Below, piece after piece: positions 1 through 10,412 of a DNA stretch of 64,000 nt. The stretch is from Diphasiastrum complanatum (taxonomy: Eukaryota; Streptophyta; Lycopodiopsida; Lycopodiales; Lycopodiaceae). The stretch spans positions 57,598,920 through 57,662,919 of the forward strand of contig CM055101.1 of the NCBI GenBank assembly GCA_029204225.1, given 5' to 3'. The notes under the pieces were generated by a model that made no database searches, was not told the DNA's origin, and saw only the letters and a program-made list of their open reading frames with translations. Made by a program: the position numbers and the translations under genes. Position 1 is the stretch's first letter. The number at the start of each line of letters is the position of its first letter.

Positions 1-286
1 AAAACCTATTGCTTATGTTCTGAAAACCTATGAAGTGAAAGATTTTTTCAAGTCTTGAAGGGCACATTCTAGAATCTGCATCTACATATCATATCTCATT
101 TAAACAATGTGTGCATTTGTGATTAGGTTGTGTTGTCACGCACATTGCCTCCTCACACCCAATGGAGTGTGACACCTCACCCAAATAGCTCCCCATGACG
201 ACTATTAGTATTTTATTCGCGTCAAAGAGGCGATGCAATGCTCTCAAACCAATATCCTTTTTGAAATCATTTGGGCATATACTTTC

Positions 287-551
287 TGTTAGAAATCAAT
301 GATAAACTTCATTGTTATTGTTTACGATGTACACTAATGTTGACAGCTGTTACCAGTTATGATTAGCCGTAGGCTAGTCTATTAGTCTATTCGTAGGTTT
401 TCTCTCTCTATCAAGGTTCAGGGTTTATATGTACATTTTATATTCAGTATGAAGTTAGTGTGATAGAGTGATATTGCGTGTTCTTTTTCCGTCTCCCTAC
501 TTGGTGATTGTTTATGGTGAATGCTTGATATTGCATATCTGATTATTGACA
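287..551 (+). repeat. Putative short copia LTR
   Basis: It starts TGTTAGAAATCAATG and ends GATTATTGACA, giving TG...CA ends and about 265 bp. It is followed directly by TGGTATCAGA at 552-561, a primer-binding site matching initiator-Met tRNA. No 3' partner LTR was found. The left end is inferred from the TG and the usual copia LTR start, so it may be off. Confidence 0.55.
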
Positions 552-561
552 TGGTATCAGA
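552..561 (+). other. Primer-binding site, Met-tRNA type
   Basis: TGGTATCAGA directly abuts the putative LTR end. It defines the plus-strand orientation of the first copia fragment. Confidence 0.6.
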
Positions 562-1085
562 TCTACGATAGTCCTGCGTGCTTGATCAGTGGATACAGCT
601 TGTCACAGGCTCCGCAACGAAGTGAGAAAGTCCTTCACAGGAGGTGAAAGCTTGGAGAGACAAAAACGGCTTCTTGATGTATTTTGCAGGTTTTGGAGCT
701 CACAGTTATTAGTGGGGAATGAAGACACAGTCCCGGAGGCATCGGAAAGGCTAGGGCAGCATCAAACAGGTTGAAAATCTGTTGTGTGGGAAAAGTTTTA
801 CAATATGTTTTTTAATCTTTGTGAAAAGTATCATTTCTCAGAGAGTTGTGCCAAGAAATCTCTCATTTGTTTGTTTGGGGTACTGCAAATCATACCAGAT
901 AGTGTCTAGTACTGCCATTTAGAGCCTTGAGGCTTCATAACTTTCACATTAGTGATATCTGTCTGTTTGAACGATCACTCGTTTTGAAATCTAAGCAAAG
1001 AGGAGGAGGCGTAGCCGCCGCGCCGAAGTAGGAAAACTGGAATATTCCCTCTGAAAGCTCTTATATTCTCTCTTTTTTATATTCG

Positions 1086-1330
1086 TACTAATATCGGATC
1101 CAAGCGCGCTAGCTGAAGAGAAACCCGAGCAGTCGTACATCTGCGCTTCAGTCTGACATCACATGTCCGTACCGATATTGAATCCAAGCGCATGAGCTAA
1201 AAGAGAATTCTTAGCAGTTGTACATCTGCGCTCCAGTCCGATATCGCTTGCTCCAATATCGGATCCACACGCACAAGTTAAAGAGGATCCTGAGCAGTCG
1301 TACTTCTGCGTTCCATTCCGATATCAGGTG
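1086..1330 (+). repeat. Three ~80-bp tandem units in copia leader
   Basis: Three degenerate units each carry an ATAT(C/T)G(G/A)ATCC core, then (A/C)(A/C)(G/A)CGC, an A-rich GAGAA stretch, GCAGT(C/T)GTAC and TCTGCG. They lie between the primer-binding site and the gag start, so they are 5' leader sequence. The same array is at about 24355-24600, and a diverged one at about 25630-25880. Function is unknown; dimerisation, enhancer or structural roles are possible. Confidence 0.8.
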
Positions 1331-1439
1331 TACAACCGAAAAAAAATTATTATACAGTTCTGTGGCGTGATAAAATTTGGAGACTAAGTTGTGTACTCAG
1401 ACTGAGCCATTTTTGTGATTCGGACTTGTCTATCCAGTA

Positions 1440-3004
1440 ATGGCAACTCTAAGCGAGAGTGTCCTTAATGAGTTAAGCAAATTGGAAGGAGCTGGCAACT
1501 ATGCAGTTTGGAATTCAAACTGAAGAACATTTTGATGGAAAAAAAGGCTATGGGAGATCGTGATAGTGAAGAGACAAGGCCATTGATTGAAGAAGATCAA
1601 TGGGCATTTGACAGGAGAAAACAGAAAGCACAGAATGTCATCAACTTATCAGTTAGAGATGCAATTATTCCCTACATTTCGGATTCAGAAGGACCAAAAG
1701 AAGCATAGGATACGTTGAAGGCATTGTTTGAGACCACAAACACATCTCGAGTGTTATTCCTGAAGACGAAGCTGCACACATTGCGGATGGATGATGGTGC
1801 AACTGTTGTTGATCACCTACTGAAAATCAAAGAGATTCGTGACCAATTAGCAACAGTTGGAGAGCGAGTGAGTCAAGCAAATTGGAAGGTGCCGGCAACT
1901 ATGCAGTTTAGAAATTCAAATTGAAGAGTATTTTGATGGAAAAGGAGCTGTGAGAGATCGTGACAGGTGAAGAGACATGATTGAAGAAGACCAGCGGGCA
2001 TTTGATAGGAGAAAACGGAAAGCCCAGAATGTCATCAACTTATCAGTTAAAGATGCAATTATTCCATATATTTCAGATTCAGAAGGGCCAAAAGAAGCGT
2101 GGGATACATTGAAGGCATTGTTTGAAACGACAAATACATCTCGAATATTGTTTCTGAAGACGAAGTTGCATACATTGCGGATGGATGATGGTGCAACTAT
2201 TGCCGATCACATGCTGAAGATCAAAGAGATCCGTGACCAATTAGCAGCAGTTGGAGAGTGAGTACAAGATTGTGAGATCGTGCAATTGACATTGAATAGT
2301 CTGAGTGAGTCACATCATATGTTTGTGACGAGTATAGCCACAAGAGAAAATCTTTCAATCTATGAAGAACTAGGTGAATTGTTTTTGCAAGAAGAGCAAC
2401 ATCAAGAGAACTTGAATCATTGTAACAGGAGCTATGATCAAGCTCTTACAGTTAGAGGACAAGGGGTTTGGCCGTGGAAAGTATCAATCGAGAGGAGGAA
2501 ACTCAAGTCGGAGATCATTTCAACAATTTCATGAGCAAGTCAATGATAGTTCGAATCGAGACAATTGGAATCAAGGTCGAGGTCAAGGACGCGGCTATTC
2601 AAGACAAAATAAACTTGGAAATTGTAGGTATTGCAACAAACCTGGCTACTAGGAGCGTGAATGCTTCAAGAAACAGAAGGAGATGGAACAAAGAAAAGAC
2701 AAAGGGCAAGTGGGAAATTATGCTGATCAACATCAAATTGATGATTATTAACATGAAAACAATTATACTGATCAACATCAATACGATGATGATCAATATG
2801 AAGATGATACAAGTGAGAGCTCAAAATTGTTCATTGCAGCATTAATGACAAGTGATGAAACCAACGATACCTGGTACATTGATAGTGGTGCATCCAAGCA
2901 CATGACTTCAAGGAAAGAGTGGTTTTCAGAACTCAAGGTGATAAAGTTGGACAAGCCGATGGCAAATTGCTATCTGTTAAAGGAGTTAGAGTGGTACCAG
3001 TGAA
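1440..3004 (+). pseudogene. Ty1/copia gag-protease fragment, broken
   Basis: A copia capsid reading frame starts at the ATG at 1440 (MATLSESVLNEL). It shows the UBN2-type gag region (KEAWDTLKALFET, RMDDGAT, IKEIRDQLA), then a CCHC zinc knuckle (CRYCNKPGY, with a TAG stop beside it) and the aspartic protease motif DSGAS near 2880. Lesions include a 1-bp loss after YAVW near 1510, a TAG for Trp at 1707-1709, a deletion at about 1868 that joins the first gag to the start of a second partial gag, and further stops. Protease sequence ends at about 3004, where the strand of the coding sequence reverses. It is dead as a gene. Confidence 0.9.
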
Positions 3005-4190
3005 GGCTTCTGATTTCTTCTTTATGAAATACACTACAGTCCTTCTGGAGAATTCGTCAATAAAGGTTATAAAATACTTGGCAGCCTTCAGCGAAGGATT
3101 TTTCATCGGGCCACAAATATCTGAATGTACAACATCTAGCAATCCTCTAGCAACATGTTGATGACTTGACTTAAATGGCTTTCTTGTCTTTTTACCAACT
3201 AGACAGTCTTGACAGACAGGTAGCTCGACTTTTTTGCGAGGATGGTCGATATCAAGAACAATAGATTGTCTAGACATTCGTTGTACAATAGCATAATTTA
3301 AATGACCAAGTCTATAATGCCAAAGTAAACCTTTATTTGAATGAATTGAAGTACTGAGAGCCTGACTAGAGGCAGAAAAGCAATGACTCAATTTATACAA
3401 GTATCCATGGCTCTTTCTGAGTGCTAGGATCTTGCTTGTCCTATCAACTACTTTACACTGATCACATTCGAATTCTACTCTGTGTCCTAGATCTATGATT
3501 CTACTTACAGAGAGTAGATTCGTAGATAAATTTGGTACATAAAGGACTTTAGAGAGTAGCTTAGATTGATCATTTGCAAAGCATAATCTTATAGTGCCTT
3601 CACCTTTAATAGCTTGTGTGCTATTGTCGCCAAGGTGAACGAATTTTTGGGTACTGTAAGGTGTATAGGACTTGAAATAGCCAATGAGGCGAGTGGCTCC
3701 GGAATCCAAGAATCAAGAGCTGTCGCCAGATGCTCCTTGATGGTTGGTCATGAAGGCATCATGATCCGCTTCTTGAATGGGCTGTGGAGCTTTTGTAGCT
3801 GCATTTGCCACTTGATTTGACTACCCTTTGTTGTTGTTCTTTGCTTGAAGTATGCGACAATCTTGTATTTTGTGGTTGTTTCATTTGCAGTATCTGCAAA
3901 ACAACTTCTTCTTTGTCTGCGAATTTGACTGCTACTTGTGCTAAGCTGGTTTTTGGTCTGGCTTTGATTGCTTCGGACCTTTCTTCTTCTTCTGCTTTGT
4001 CGTGCTCTTGTTGGTGTACAAGGCGTGAGAATCAGCTGAGGAACTCAAGGCTTCGTTCCTTCGCATGTCTTCCTGAAACAACATAGCAATGACTCTCAAA
4101 AGAGTCAATTCTAGATGAGTCGTAATGATCATCACCCAGCTGTCGTGGACATCACTACACGAAATGGGATGATGTTTCGCCGCCCCCCTA
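3005..4190 (-). pseudogene. Ty1/copia gag-protease-integrase fragment, opposite strand
   Basis: On the minus strand, from high to low coordinate: a gag C-terminus, a CCHC knuckle near 3850-3895 (CRYCK, stop, NNHKIQDC), protease MDSGATR at about 3709, the GAG-pre-integrase region (WHYRLGHLN, CQDCLVGKKTRKPF) and the integrase start with its first catalytic Asp (VVHSDICGP), ending at KKKSEAF. The last 258 codons (2933-3709) are open, but their final residues read into the plus-strand element. This is a different copia copy fused head to head to the fragment on its left. It has no RT or RNase H. Confidence 0.9.
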
Positions 4191-4480
4191 TGTTTTGATC
4201 CTAATACAACCCTGGCTTCGAAAAAAGTTGAAGACCAACTGCCAATGGCTCGAGTGTACTAGGCAATCCATGGACAACCAGATTTCAAGTGTGGACGGAC
4301 TAATTTTGGCTCACAGACGTCCACAAGTCATTCTTAACCGCCAAGGACAAGAAAAGTATAAAAAGACTGATCTTCATGGATGAAGTTATCAACTATATTA
4401 TCCAACAACGACGAGCAAAACGGGCACTCTACTAAACTCCGTAGTACCAAGAAACCGACACTACTTTAAGTCGGAGGCCC
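4191..4480 (+). other. Retroelement 3' internal remnant, no intact frame
   Basis: Short broken frames only. Its right end (GTCGGAGGCCC) lies directly before an LTR-like TGTTGGGAG start. The same junction occurs inverted at 48648-48670, so this is probably the polypurine tract and 3' internal end of another LTR element. Confidence 0.5.
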
Positions 4481-4739
4481 TGTTGGGAGTATTCCCGTGT
4501 AAATAAATAAAATAGTCGAAAAAAAATTAGAAATAGTTGCGAGGGTCATGGCATCCTGCATGCGTAAGCCCATGGCCTAATGAGCACTTGTAAATAATCA
4601 TTTTTGAATAAATTAGACTTTGGGCCATGTAATTAAAAATAAAAATAATATTAGAAGACCAAAGTTAAGTTAAACTTAAGTTTCTAAGTATTTATAATTA
4701 GTCAAAAGTCAAATGGTGGTAGGTGGAGTGTGTTTATTC
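4481..4739 (+). repeat. LTR fragment, TGTTGGGAG family
   Basis: Begins TGTTGGGAGTATTCCCGTG. It recurs at 28586-28806 (same strand) and 48388-48647 (inverted). The three copies agree through the AT-rich middle and then diverge. No matching second LTR or target duplication was seen here. Confidence 0.75.
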
Positions 4740-7700
4740 TTAGTGAATTGTGGAGCCATTTGTTGCAAACAAGAATTGGGATAGGTTGCTGGACAACCGG
4801 GGTAGCTGTGGAGGTTCAATTCTCAATAATTGAATGGAAGGGAGTTCCAAATATATGCAACAAAGTCTAGTCCTTGCAGACCGGAGTTTACAGAGCAAAA
4901 AACTTGGATTTTTCTCTATAGGATGGTGTTTTTGGATCTATAAGAAGTACAGTAGGGCACCCTGGTACAAGGATGATGACTACAAGAAGCCAGGCTCAAC
5001 TATGAAGCCATCATAAGAAGCCAGGCTCAGCCATGAAGCCATCATAAAAATGATGGATCTTCTATAAAAACTTACAACTGGGTGCCCTAATACTGCTAAT
5101 AGGAGGCTAGGTGGCCGTGGTCAGCCATGCTCCCATCCAAGAGTATTCAATCTATGAAGTTGTGATGGAACAATGCAGCTAGGGTATTATGGGAAGAACC
5201 CACGGATCTCGGGCTATTGAATATCAATTTGGGAGCTGTAAAAATCCAAAATTGGATGCAATAGGAGGACGATCTAGCAGCCAAGAGGCCATGACTGGCC
5301 GTGGAGGAGGGAAGCGTATGGATTGGATTCCAGGAAGCAAACAACCATAGCTGAGGGAGCTTTGAAAGCTTCAAAGAGAACAGAGAAGGAGAGAGGAGAC
5401 CCAAGAGGTATTGCGCGTCCCACAGGAATGAGGCCCATAGTGTATTGAAGGGACCCACGGACCCAGGGCTCAAGATCAGCGCTCTAGATCTCTGATAGTC
5501 GTCCGATCAATGAAGAGGTGAATCCACGGTGAAGATCATGAGCAATGTGGGCCACAAGATCCTAAATAGCCATTAGATGAACTTTGAAGGGGCCATGAAG
5601 AGATTTAAAGGGCAAATGAGGCTCATATTTCATTAAAAATCTTCACCCTGAAATTCAAATTGGACCTATGTGCTAAATCAAGCCCAATCTTTTGCTAAAA
5701 GTCTACGGAGCAGGCTAGGAAAAAGACGTGTGCCTATAGCCAAGGAGCTCTAAAGCGGTTCTCAAGCGGTTTTGACGAGCATAAGCACAGGATATTGTGA
5801 GGGAGAGCGGAAAGGGCGAAATATTGCATTGGAGAAAGCTAGTAAATGCGATCAAGTTGCAATGAGGCATCGTGGAACTCTTGATTGGCAAGAATTGAGA
5901 GAGGGAAACCAATTATAGATGAGATCCGGGAATTATGCCAAGTTATGCTAGTGAATATGGTAAAATGGCATGAGGTTTCTAGTTCAACTTTTTGGAAGTT
6001 AGAACCTACCAAGGTCAGGGACACTTGGAGCGGCATCTCAAGGTGAGAATCAACAATGGCATTGTCAGATTCGGTGGTTGTGGTTGCTTCACATGTTTTT
6101 GCAAAGAAATGTCACAATTGGAGACACATTTACACTGGCTTGTTATTGGCGACAATGCAATGATGGCGGTCACAAGGTGAAGGATGTCAATGGTAAAGTC
6201 AGCTGGATAAGCCAAAGTGGAAAATTGGTAACAAGAAGCAACAAGCAGGATATGTGTGGTGCTATGGAACTTAGTAATCCATGATCAGAATGCCTTGATG
6301 GTGACTTGGATTCTATGGAAAGAGAGACCACTTGACTTATAGGTCAAAGCTTGCTAGCTTGTTCTTTTGTGAAGAGTGCAAGTTGATATATGATCCATAT
6401 TCTTTGTGAATGCTTGTCAAAGCATGTAACCTATAGGAGAAAGCTCATGAGATGTACGAGATTAATCAAAGTCTTTGGAGGACATGTATGCTTGGTGCAT
6501 GAAGGATGAATGTAGCTTGGCAAGGCAAGGCAAAGTGGAATGGATGGTTTTGGATGGGACACTTGGACATGGATGTATTTCTGGGAGGTACATGGTGCAT
6601 TCAAATACATCTCAGGGCAGGTGCATGGAGCTATGGATGCATGGGTATTGTAGTAGTGGATCTACCTATGAAAAAGGTGTATGGTACAGGAGGATATCTT
6701 CTTCAACAAGTAGTGATCATCAGCTGATATGTTTGTCATTCGCGTTGGTTGCATGAATGTGATTGCTTGCATGTGACTTTGTCATTAGACTCTGAGCCTT
6801 TTGTGACTAGATGTAGATCTAAGTTGGAGTTTAATTGGTTACTACTGAAAAGAAAAGCAAAGTACTCATTTGATGCTCAGTGGCTTGTTGACATATCTAC
6901 TAGTTGATTTTCTAGTGAGGGTATAATCTTAGTGAAAGTAAGATTTCCTCAAGTTGAGCCATAGTCGCTCATTGTTATCAGCGTTATGAGGTTGTCTTGT
7001 CAGCGTTTGATAGGATGTCAGCCTAGTAAGGTGGAGGATGACAATCTCATGATGGCAGTGAGGTTTCCTCAGTGTGAGTCTTGTGTCTCACGTGGTCCAC
7101 TTGTGTTTCAAGTTGGATGGTGAATAAGTCAAGTTAAGAGTGTGGCAGACTCTTGTTGAGAGCATGGTGTTTGGTTGATACTTTGTGAAGTCAAGTGCTT
7201 TGACTGTGTACTTGAGTGTGAGTCGAGTACAGGTAGCAAGAAAATTGCATATGATCAATATGGACACTCCAGGACATGGCTACACATTTTTATTCGAATA
7301 CTCTTATCACATTTGAGCTTAGATTTGATTTAATTTATTTATGAAAGCTTCAAATGTGATACTGTAATAAGTGTACAGTTAGTTTGATACTTAAATCATA
7401 CTTGAGCTTGAGAGAGGGAGTTAGAGTTAGTAAGCTCAACTGTGATTGGACTTTTAGTGTAGTTAACAGTTGTTATGTACTGATTCAGTTTGGTAGGCTT
7501 TAGTTGAAAAGCCAGCCCGGGGGCTTGTCTCGGGTCAATAAGGGGAGTTTACCTATATATAGGCTAAAATGCCACGTAGACACCAATAGTGAATTTCATG
7601 CATTTATTAGGTCTATGCCACATGGCGTCCCCATGCTAAAGGGGACCTTCGCTTGTATATGAACAGTTTCTCTTTGTAATAAAGATGCTTTTGGTTTGTG

Positions 7701-7769
7701 AGCTCTTTGCTTTATGTGGATACTGTTACTTGTGGATGTTGTTTATGGTTTCGATGGTAGTACAACTGA
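4740..7769. other. 3-kb stretch without supportable gene
   Basis: Only short frames without recognisable domains occur on either strand. A 31-bp tandem duplication (GAAGCCAGGCTCA...CCATCATAA) lies at about 4986-5047. Around 7540-7690 there is a TATATATAGG box, a GC-rich CCCGGGGGC, and TTTGTAATAAAGATG, which resemble an LTR promoter and polyadenylation region, so part may be an unassigned LTR. Nothing else could be identified. Confidence 0.5.
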
Positions 7770-9032
7770 GTTTACTTTTACACATAGAATCTTTACAGAA
7801 AGAATGTTCAGGCTCCAATGACGACTGCAACAATCAAAATACAAATATCAATAAATCCGTACTTATTAAAGCAATGCCGACTGCAACAATCCAAATTAAA
7901 GCAACAAAAACAAACGAGCAATACTCACTTATTCTCATATGGAATCAAATATTTTGCCACTGGATTGCATTCGATGAGATATACAGCCTTATCAAAATTG
8001 GCTTCTTTTGTCTTCATTGCTCCCATAAAAAATGGACTAACAACAAAAACTACACCATGAGAATCAGAACTAATACTATCCTACAAAAAGCATCCTTCGG
8101 CTTTTACTATTACATCTGTAATCTCTAGTGTTTTATCTTTAAGCTCGGCACAAAATTTGGGGCCTAATCTAAAGCTTCTATGTGAATCTGGAAGAAAGAA
8201 ATCAAAATAATTGCCAAGAAGATCAATTTTATTAGCTAAGTGGGCCTCGTACTGATTATAATGGTCAAAATAAAAAAAAAACTTGAGCGGGATCGTATGG
8301 AAATTTGACAACAAGATTATATACAGGAGCAGAAAGAGAAATAGATATAATATTTACAGATTTCTCGGTTATTTTGTCGAGCTCTTCTTGGGTAATCATC
8401 ACTTTTGGTGAAGAAACCTTCTGAGGAGCTGGACGAATAACATGAGGAGGAGAGAGAGATTCTTGGTCTAAATCAGATTCTCCAACATCTGATTCAAACC
8501 TCATGCGAGGTCTCTTCATAGGGATAACTCAAGGAGGAAGAGAAACAACTGGCTTTCGAGATCCAACTTTCTTGGTTTTAGGCTGTCTCTTTGTCCTCCT
8601 AGAGGTGGTCGACAAATTTGTTCTATTCAGAGGCAAGTCTCTAGAGGTGTTGGCGTTATCCACATGTAGACCAGAATAACGATCCCAAAGTCTTCTGAGA
8701 ATGATGGGAATCTGTTGGCATGATGGTGACACGCTTACCATGCATTCCCAAAAGACAGGTATCCTCAAAAAACTGGGCCAAAAAGTCTTCTATAGCACCT
8801 TGTAAGGCCTGCATGGCTGTCACGGCAAAACGAACATCTAGCCCAAGTGACAGAGTGACATTCTTGATAGATCGGCTGAAAGGAGCCCTAGGGATCAACA
8901 GTTCAGTTGATCTCTTATCTCCCTCAGCCAGACCTACTTTCTACCACGTCTACGGCCAGTACCAGAGGGAACACAGGCATGGGATAGCTGTACAATGGTT
9001 ATGACACGGGCAGTAGATTTGGTCCTAGCCAT
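7770..9032 (-). pseudogene. H3L copy 1: histone H3/CENH3-like fold with long C-terminal extension
   Basis: Reading down from the ATG at 9032, the product starts MARTKSTAR, the histone H3 tail start. The tail is short and basic (GRRRGRK), then a TAG stop, then VWLREIR, then a frameshift. The histone fold follows at about 8905-8710: STELLIPRAPF, LDVRFAVTAMQALQ, FLAQFFEDT and HGKRVTIMP. The LIPxAPF pattern is CENH3-like, while loop 1 has canonical H3 length. After a second frameshift a basic linker and a Ser/Pro/Glu-rich segment (SLSPPHVIRPAPQKV) lead to an unrecognised domain (LGNYFDFFLPDSHRSF, RLGPKFCAELKDKT). Normal H3 ends soon after the fold, so the extension is unusual. Related copies lie at 14985-16920 (-), 47870-48195 (+) and 49195-50895 (-). 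It faces gene B across a shared promoter. The stop and shifts make this copy non-functional. Confidence 0.75.
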
Positions 9033-9985
9033 CATTCTTAGAATAAAAATAAATAAACTAGAAAAAAAAAGTTTGAATCCATGCGCAGGGAATGAAAACA
9101 AAAGAATTTGCGATCAAAAGACGCTTGAGATCGATACCAGAACTGAATATCGGTTTCGAGCACAAGATAGATAGAGAATATGAGAATTGCACTTGAAAGT
9201 GATATTGGAATCACAACAGTATCAGTCTCGAGCGCACGGTGAGAAGGTGGAGTATTTTGCGAAGAGAGAGCGCGCTTGAGAGCAATATTGGGAGCGAAAA
9301 CCAAAAATTCTACGAAAAAAATAAAAATTCCAAGGGTGTATATACAGGAGATTTTCACATGTGTGCAAAAAATGGATGATGACACGTGTCGGCATCTAAC
9401 TGGTCCACATTGATTGTTCGTACTGATAATTATGACTCGATTATGAGGCCACATGGGTCGGGACACGTGCACGAATCAGATTTTGACATGTGTCATTTGG
9501 CACGTGATAGTCGTCAGATCAATCATTGTCTATACGACGAAATATTAATGACCAATCATGTGACAACACGTGTCCTTCTAAAACTCTTCCACACGTGCAA
9601 ATTTTTTTTATAAATAGGTCATTTCTGACGTGGATTTTCACGCAAATTTTTGATTTCTTATCCGGATATCAATTTCAAGTGCGCCCATTCCACTGTCTAC
9701 GTTCCGTTGACTATCTTGCACCTAGAACCAATACTGCATAGTCTGGTATCGCATTCAAGCGCGTCTTACATCTTTTTTTTTTTTGATCTTTGTACACGTG
9801 CTCGGATCCGATACCCTAGGTTCTTATATCTCTTTATGCTCCCAATTCCCTTTCATTTGTAAGATTTTATGTAGATCTTAGGAAGTGGATGACCGGAGCG
9901 CACATTGCCTTGAGATTCTTCTCTGACCTACATTTTGCGCTTGAGTGCAATATTGGAAATTTCACATTTGTATTTTTTGCTCAGA
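9033..9985. promoter_or_regulatory. Divergent promoter with five G-boxes
   Basis: A minus-strand TATA-like box (TGTATATACA, 9337-9346) points to H3L, and a plus-strand TATAAATA (9609-9616) points to gene B. Between them lie five perfect CACGTG G-boxes at 9383, 9464, 9501, 9568 and 9593; a sixth is at 9795. The presumed 5' UTRs on both sides are built of degenerate units containing ATAT(C/T)G and (T/C)CAAG(C/T)GC. G-boxes bind plant bZIP and bHLH factors; that they act here is inference. Confidence 0.65.
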
Positions 9986-10412
9986 ATGTCTAATTTCGAT
10001 TCTAGTTTGCTTTCTGTTTTTCATGAATTTGGTATTAGTGATAATTTAGAGAATTTCAAATCCTTTCTTTTCTCTTTTTTTTTATTTATTCCTTCTGTTA
10101 TTGAGGATCCTGGTGTGGAAGCATTTTTTGAGATTTATCTCAGATTTAAGTCTCTGATCAGTACTCTCTTATTTAGATTTTAGAATAAGGACATGATTCA
10201 ATATCAGGACCTGGTGGCACTTGACAAGCATAGCTATAAAGCTAAGCTTGACAGAATGTTCACCAAGTTACATAATGATTTCAAGTCTGTAGATGAGTGC
10301 CCAATTCACAATAAAAAATATAGATTTGTTGATTTTTAGTCTGCATTTGTTTTTTTTCTTTTGTTAAATATTTTTGACGATTCGAAAGCTGGCCCTTCCA
10401 CTTCTAAAACCG
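9986..10412 (+). pseudogene. Gene B copy 1, unknown protein
   Basis: Starts at the ATG at 9986 (MSNFDSSLLSVFHEFGI). Conserved stretches shared with the copy at 57259-57969 include PGVEAFFEIYLRFK, NKDMIQYQDLVALDKH, YKAKLDRMFTKLHNDFKS and VDECPIHNKK. Two in-frame TAG codons (near 10180 and 10337) stand where the other copy has CAA. The frame is cut at about 10405-10413 by LTR sequence, so the acidic C-terminal half is missing. No family was recognised. It is probably soluble and charged, with no signal peptide or clear membrane segment. Its pairing with H3L across one promoter suggests linked function within the same element, but that is inference. Confidence 0.6.

Larger units (their letters stand above)
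1..4701. repeat. Direct segmental repeat, copy A
   Basis: This block is repeated almost base for base at 23270-28806, in the same orientation and 23.27 kb downstream (offset 23269 on the left, 24105 after an internal length difference). Only scattered substitutions are seen. Copy A lacks about 836 bp that copy B carries (B positions about 25137-25972). Homology stops at 4701/28806, where copy A continues into more LTR and copy B into other DNA. The window edge hides the true left end of copy A. Contents are all retroelement pieces, described separately. Confidence 0.95.

Noticed and set aside
589-774. 61-codon frame in the copia leader, conserved in both duplicates (also 23858-24043)
   Set aside because: It starts with GTG, lies in the 5' leader and is conserved only because the two blocks are near-identical copies; no independent support.
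2599-2796. Ile/Leu-rich minus-strand frame resembling a membrane protein (also 26704-26901)
   Set aside because: Antisense of the Asn/Asp/His-rich linker in copia gag-protease; an artefact of low-complexity sequence.
8720-9004. Plus-strand 94-codon ORF
   Set aside because: Antisense of the H3L histone fold.
7770-9032. Endogenous viral histone gene
   Set aside because: Some large DNA viruses carry histones, but no capsid, polymerase or other viral hallmark was seen; the repeats and inverted termini fit a transposon better.
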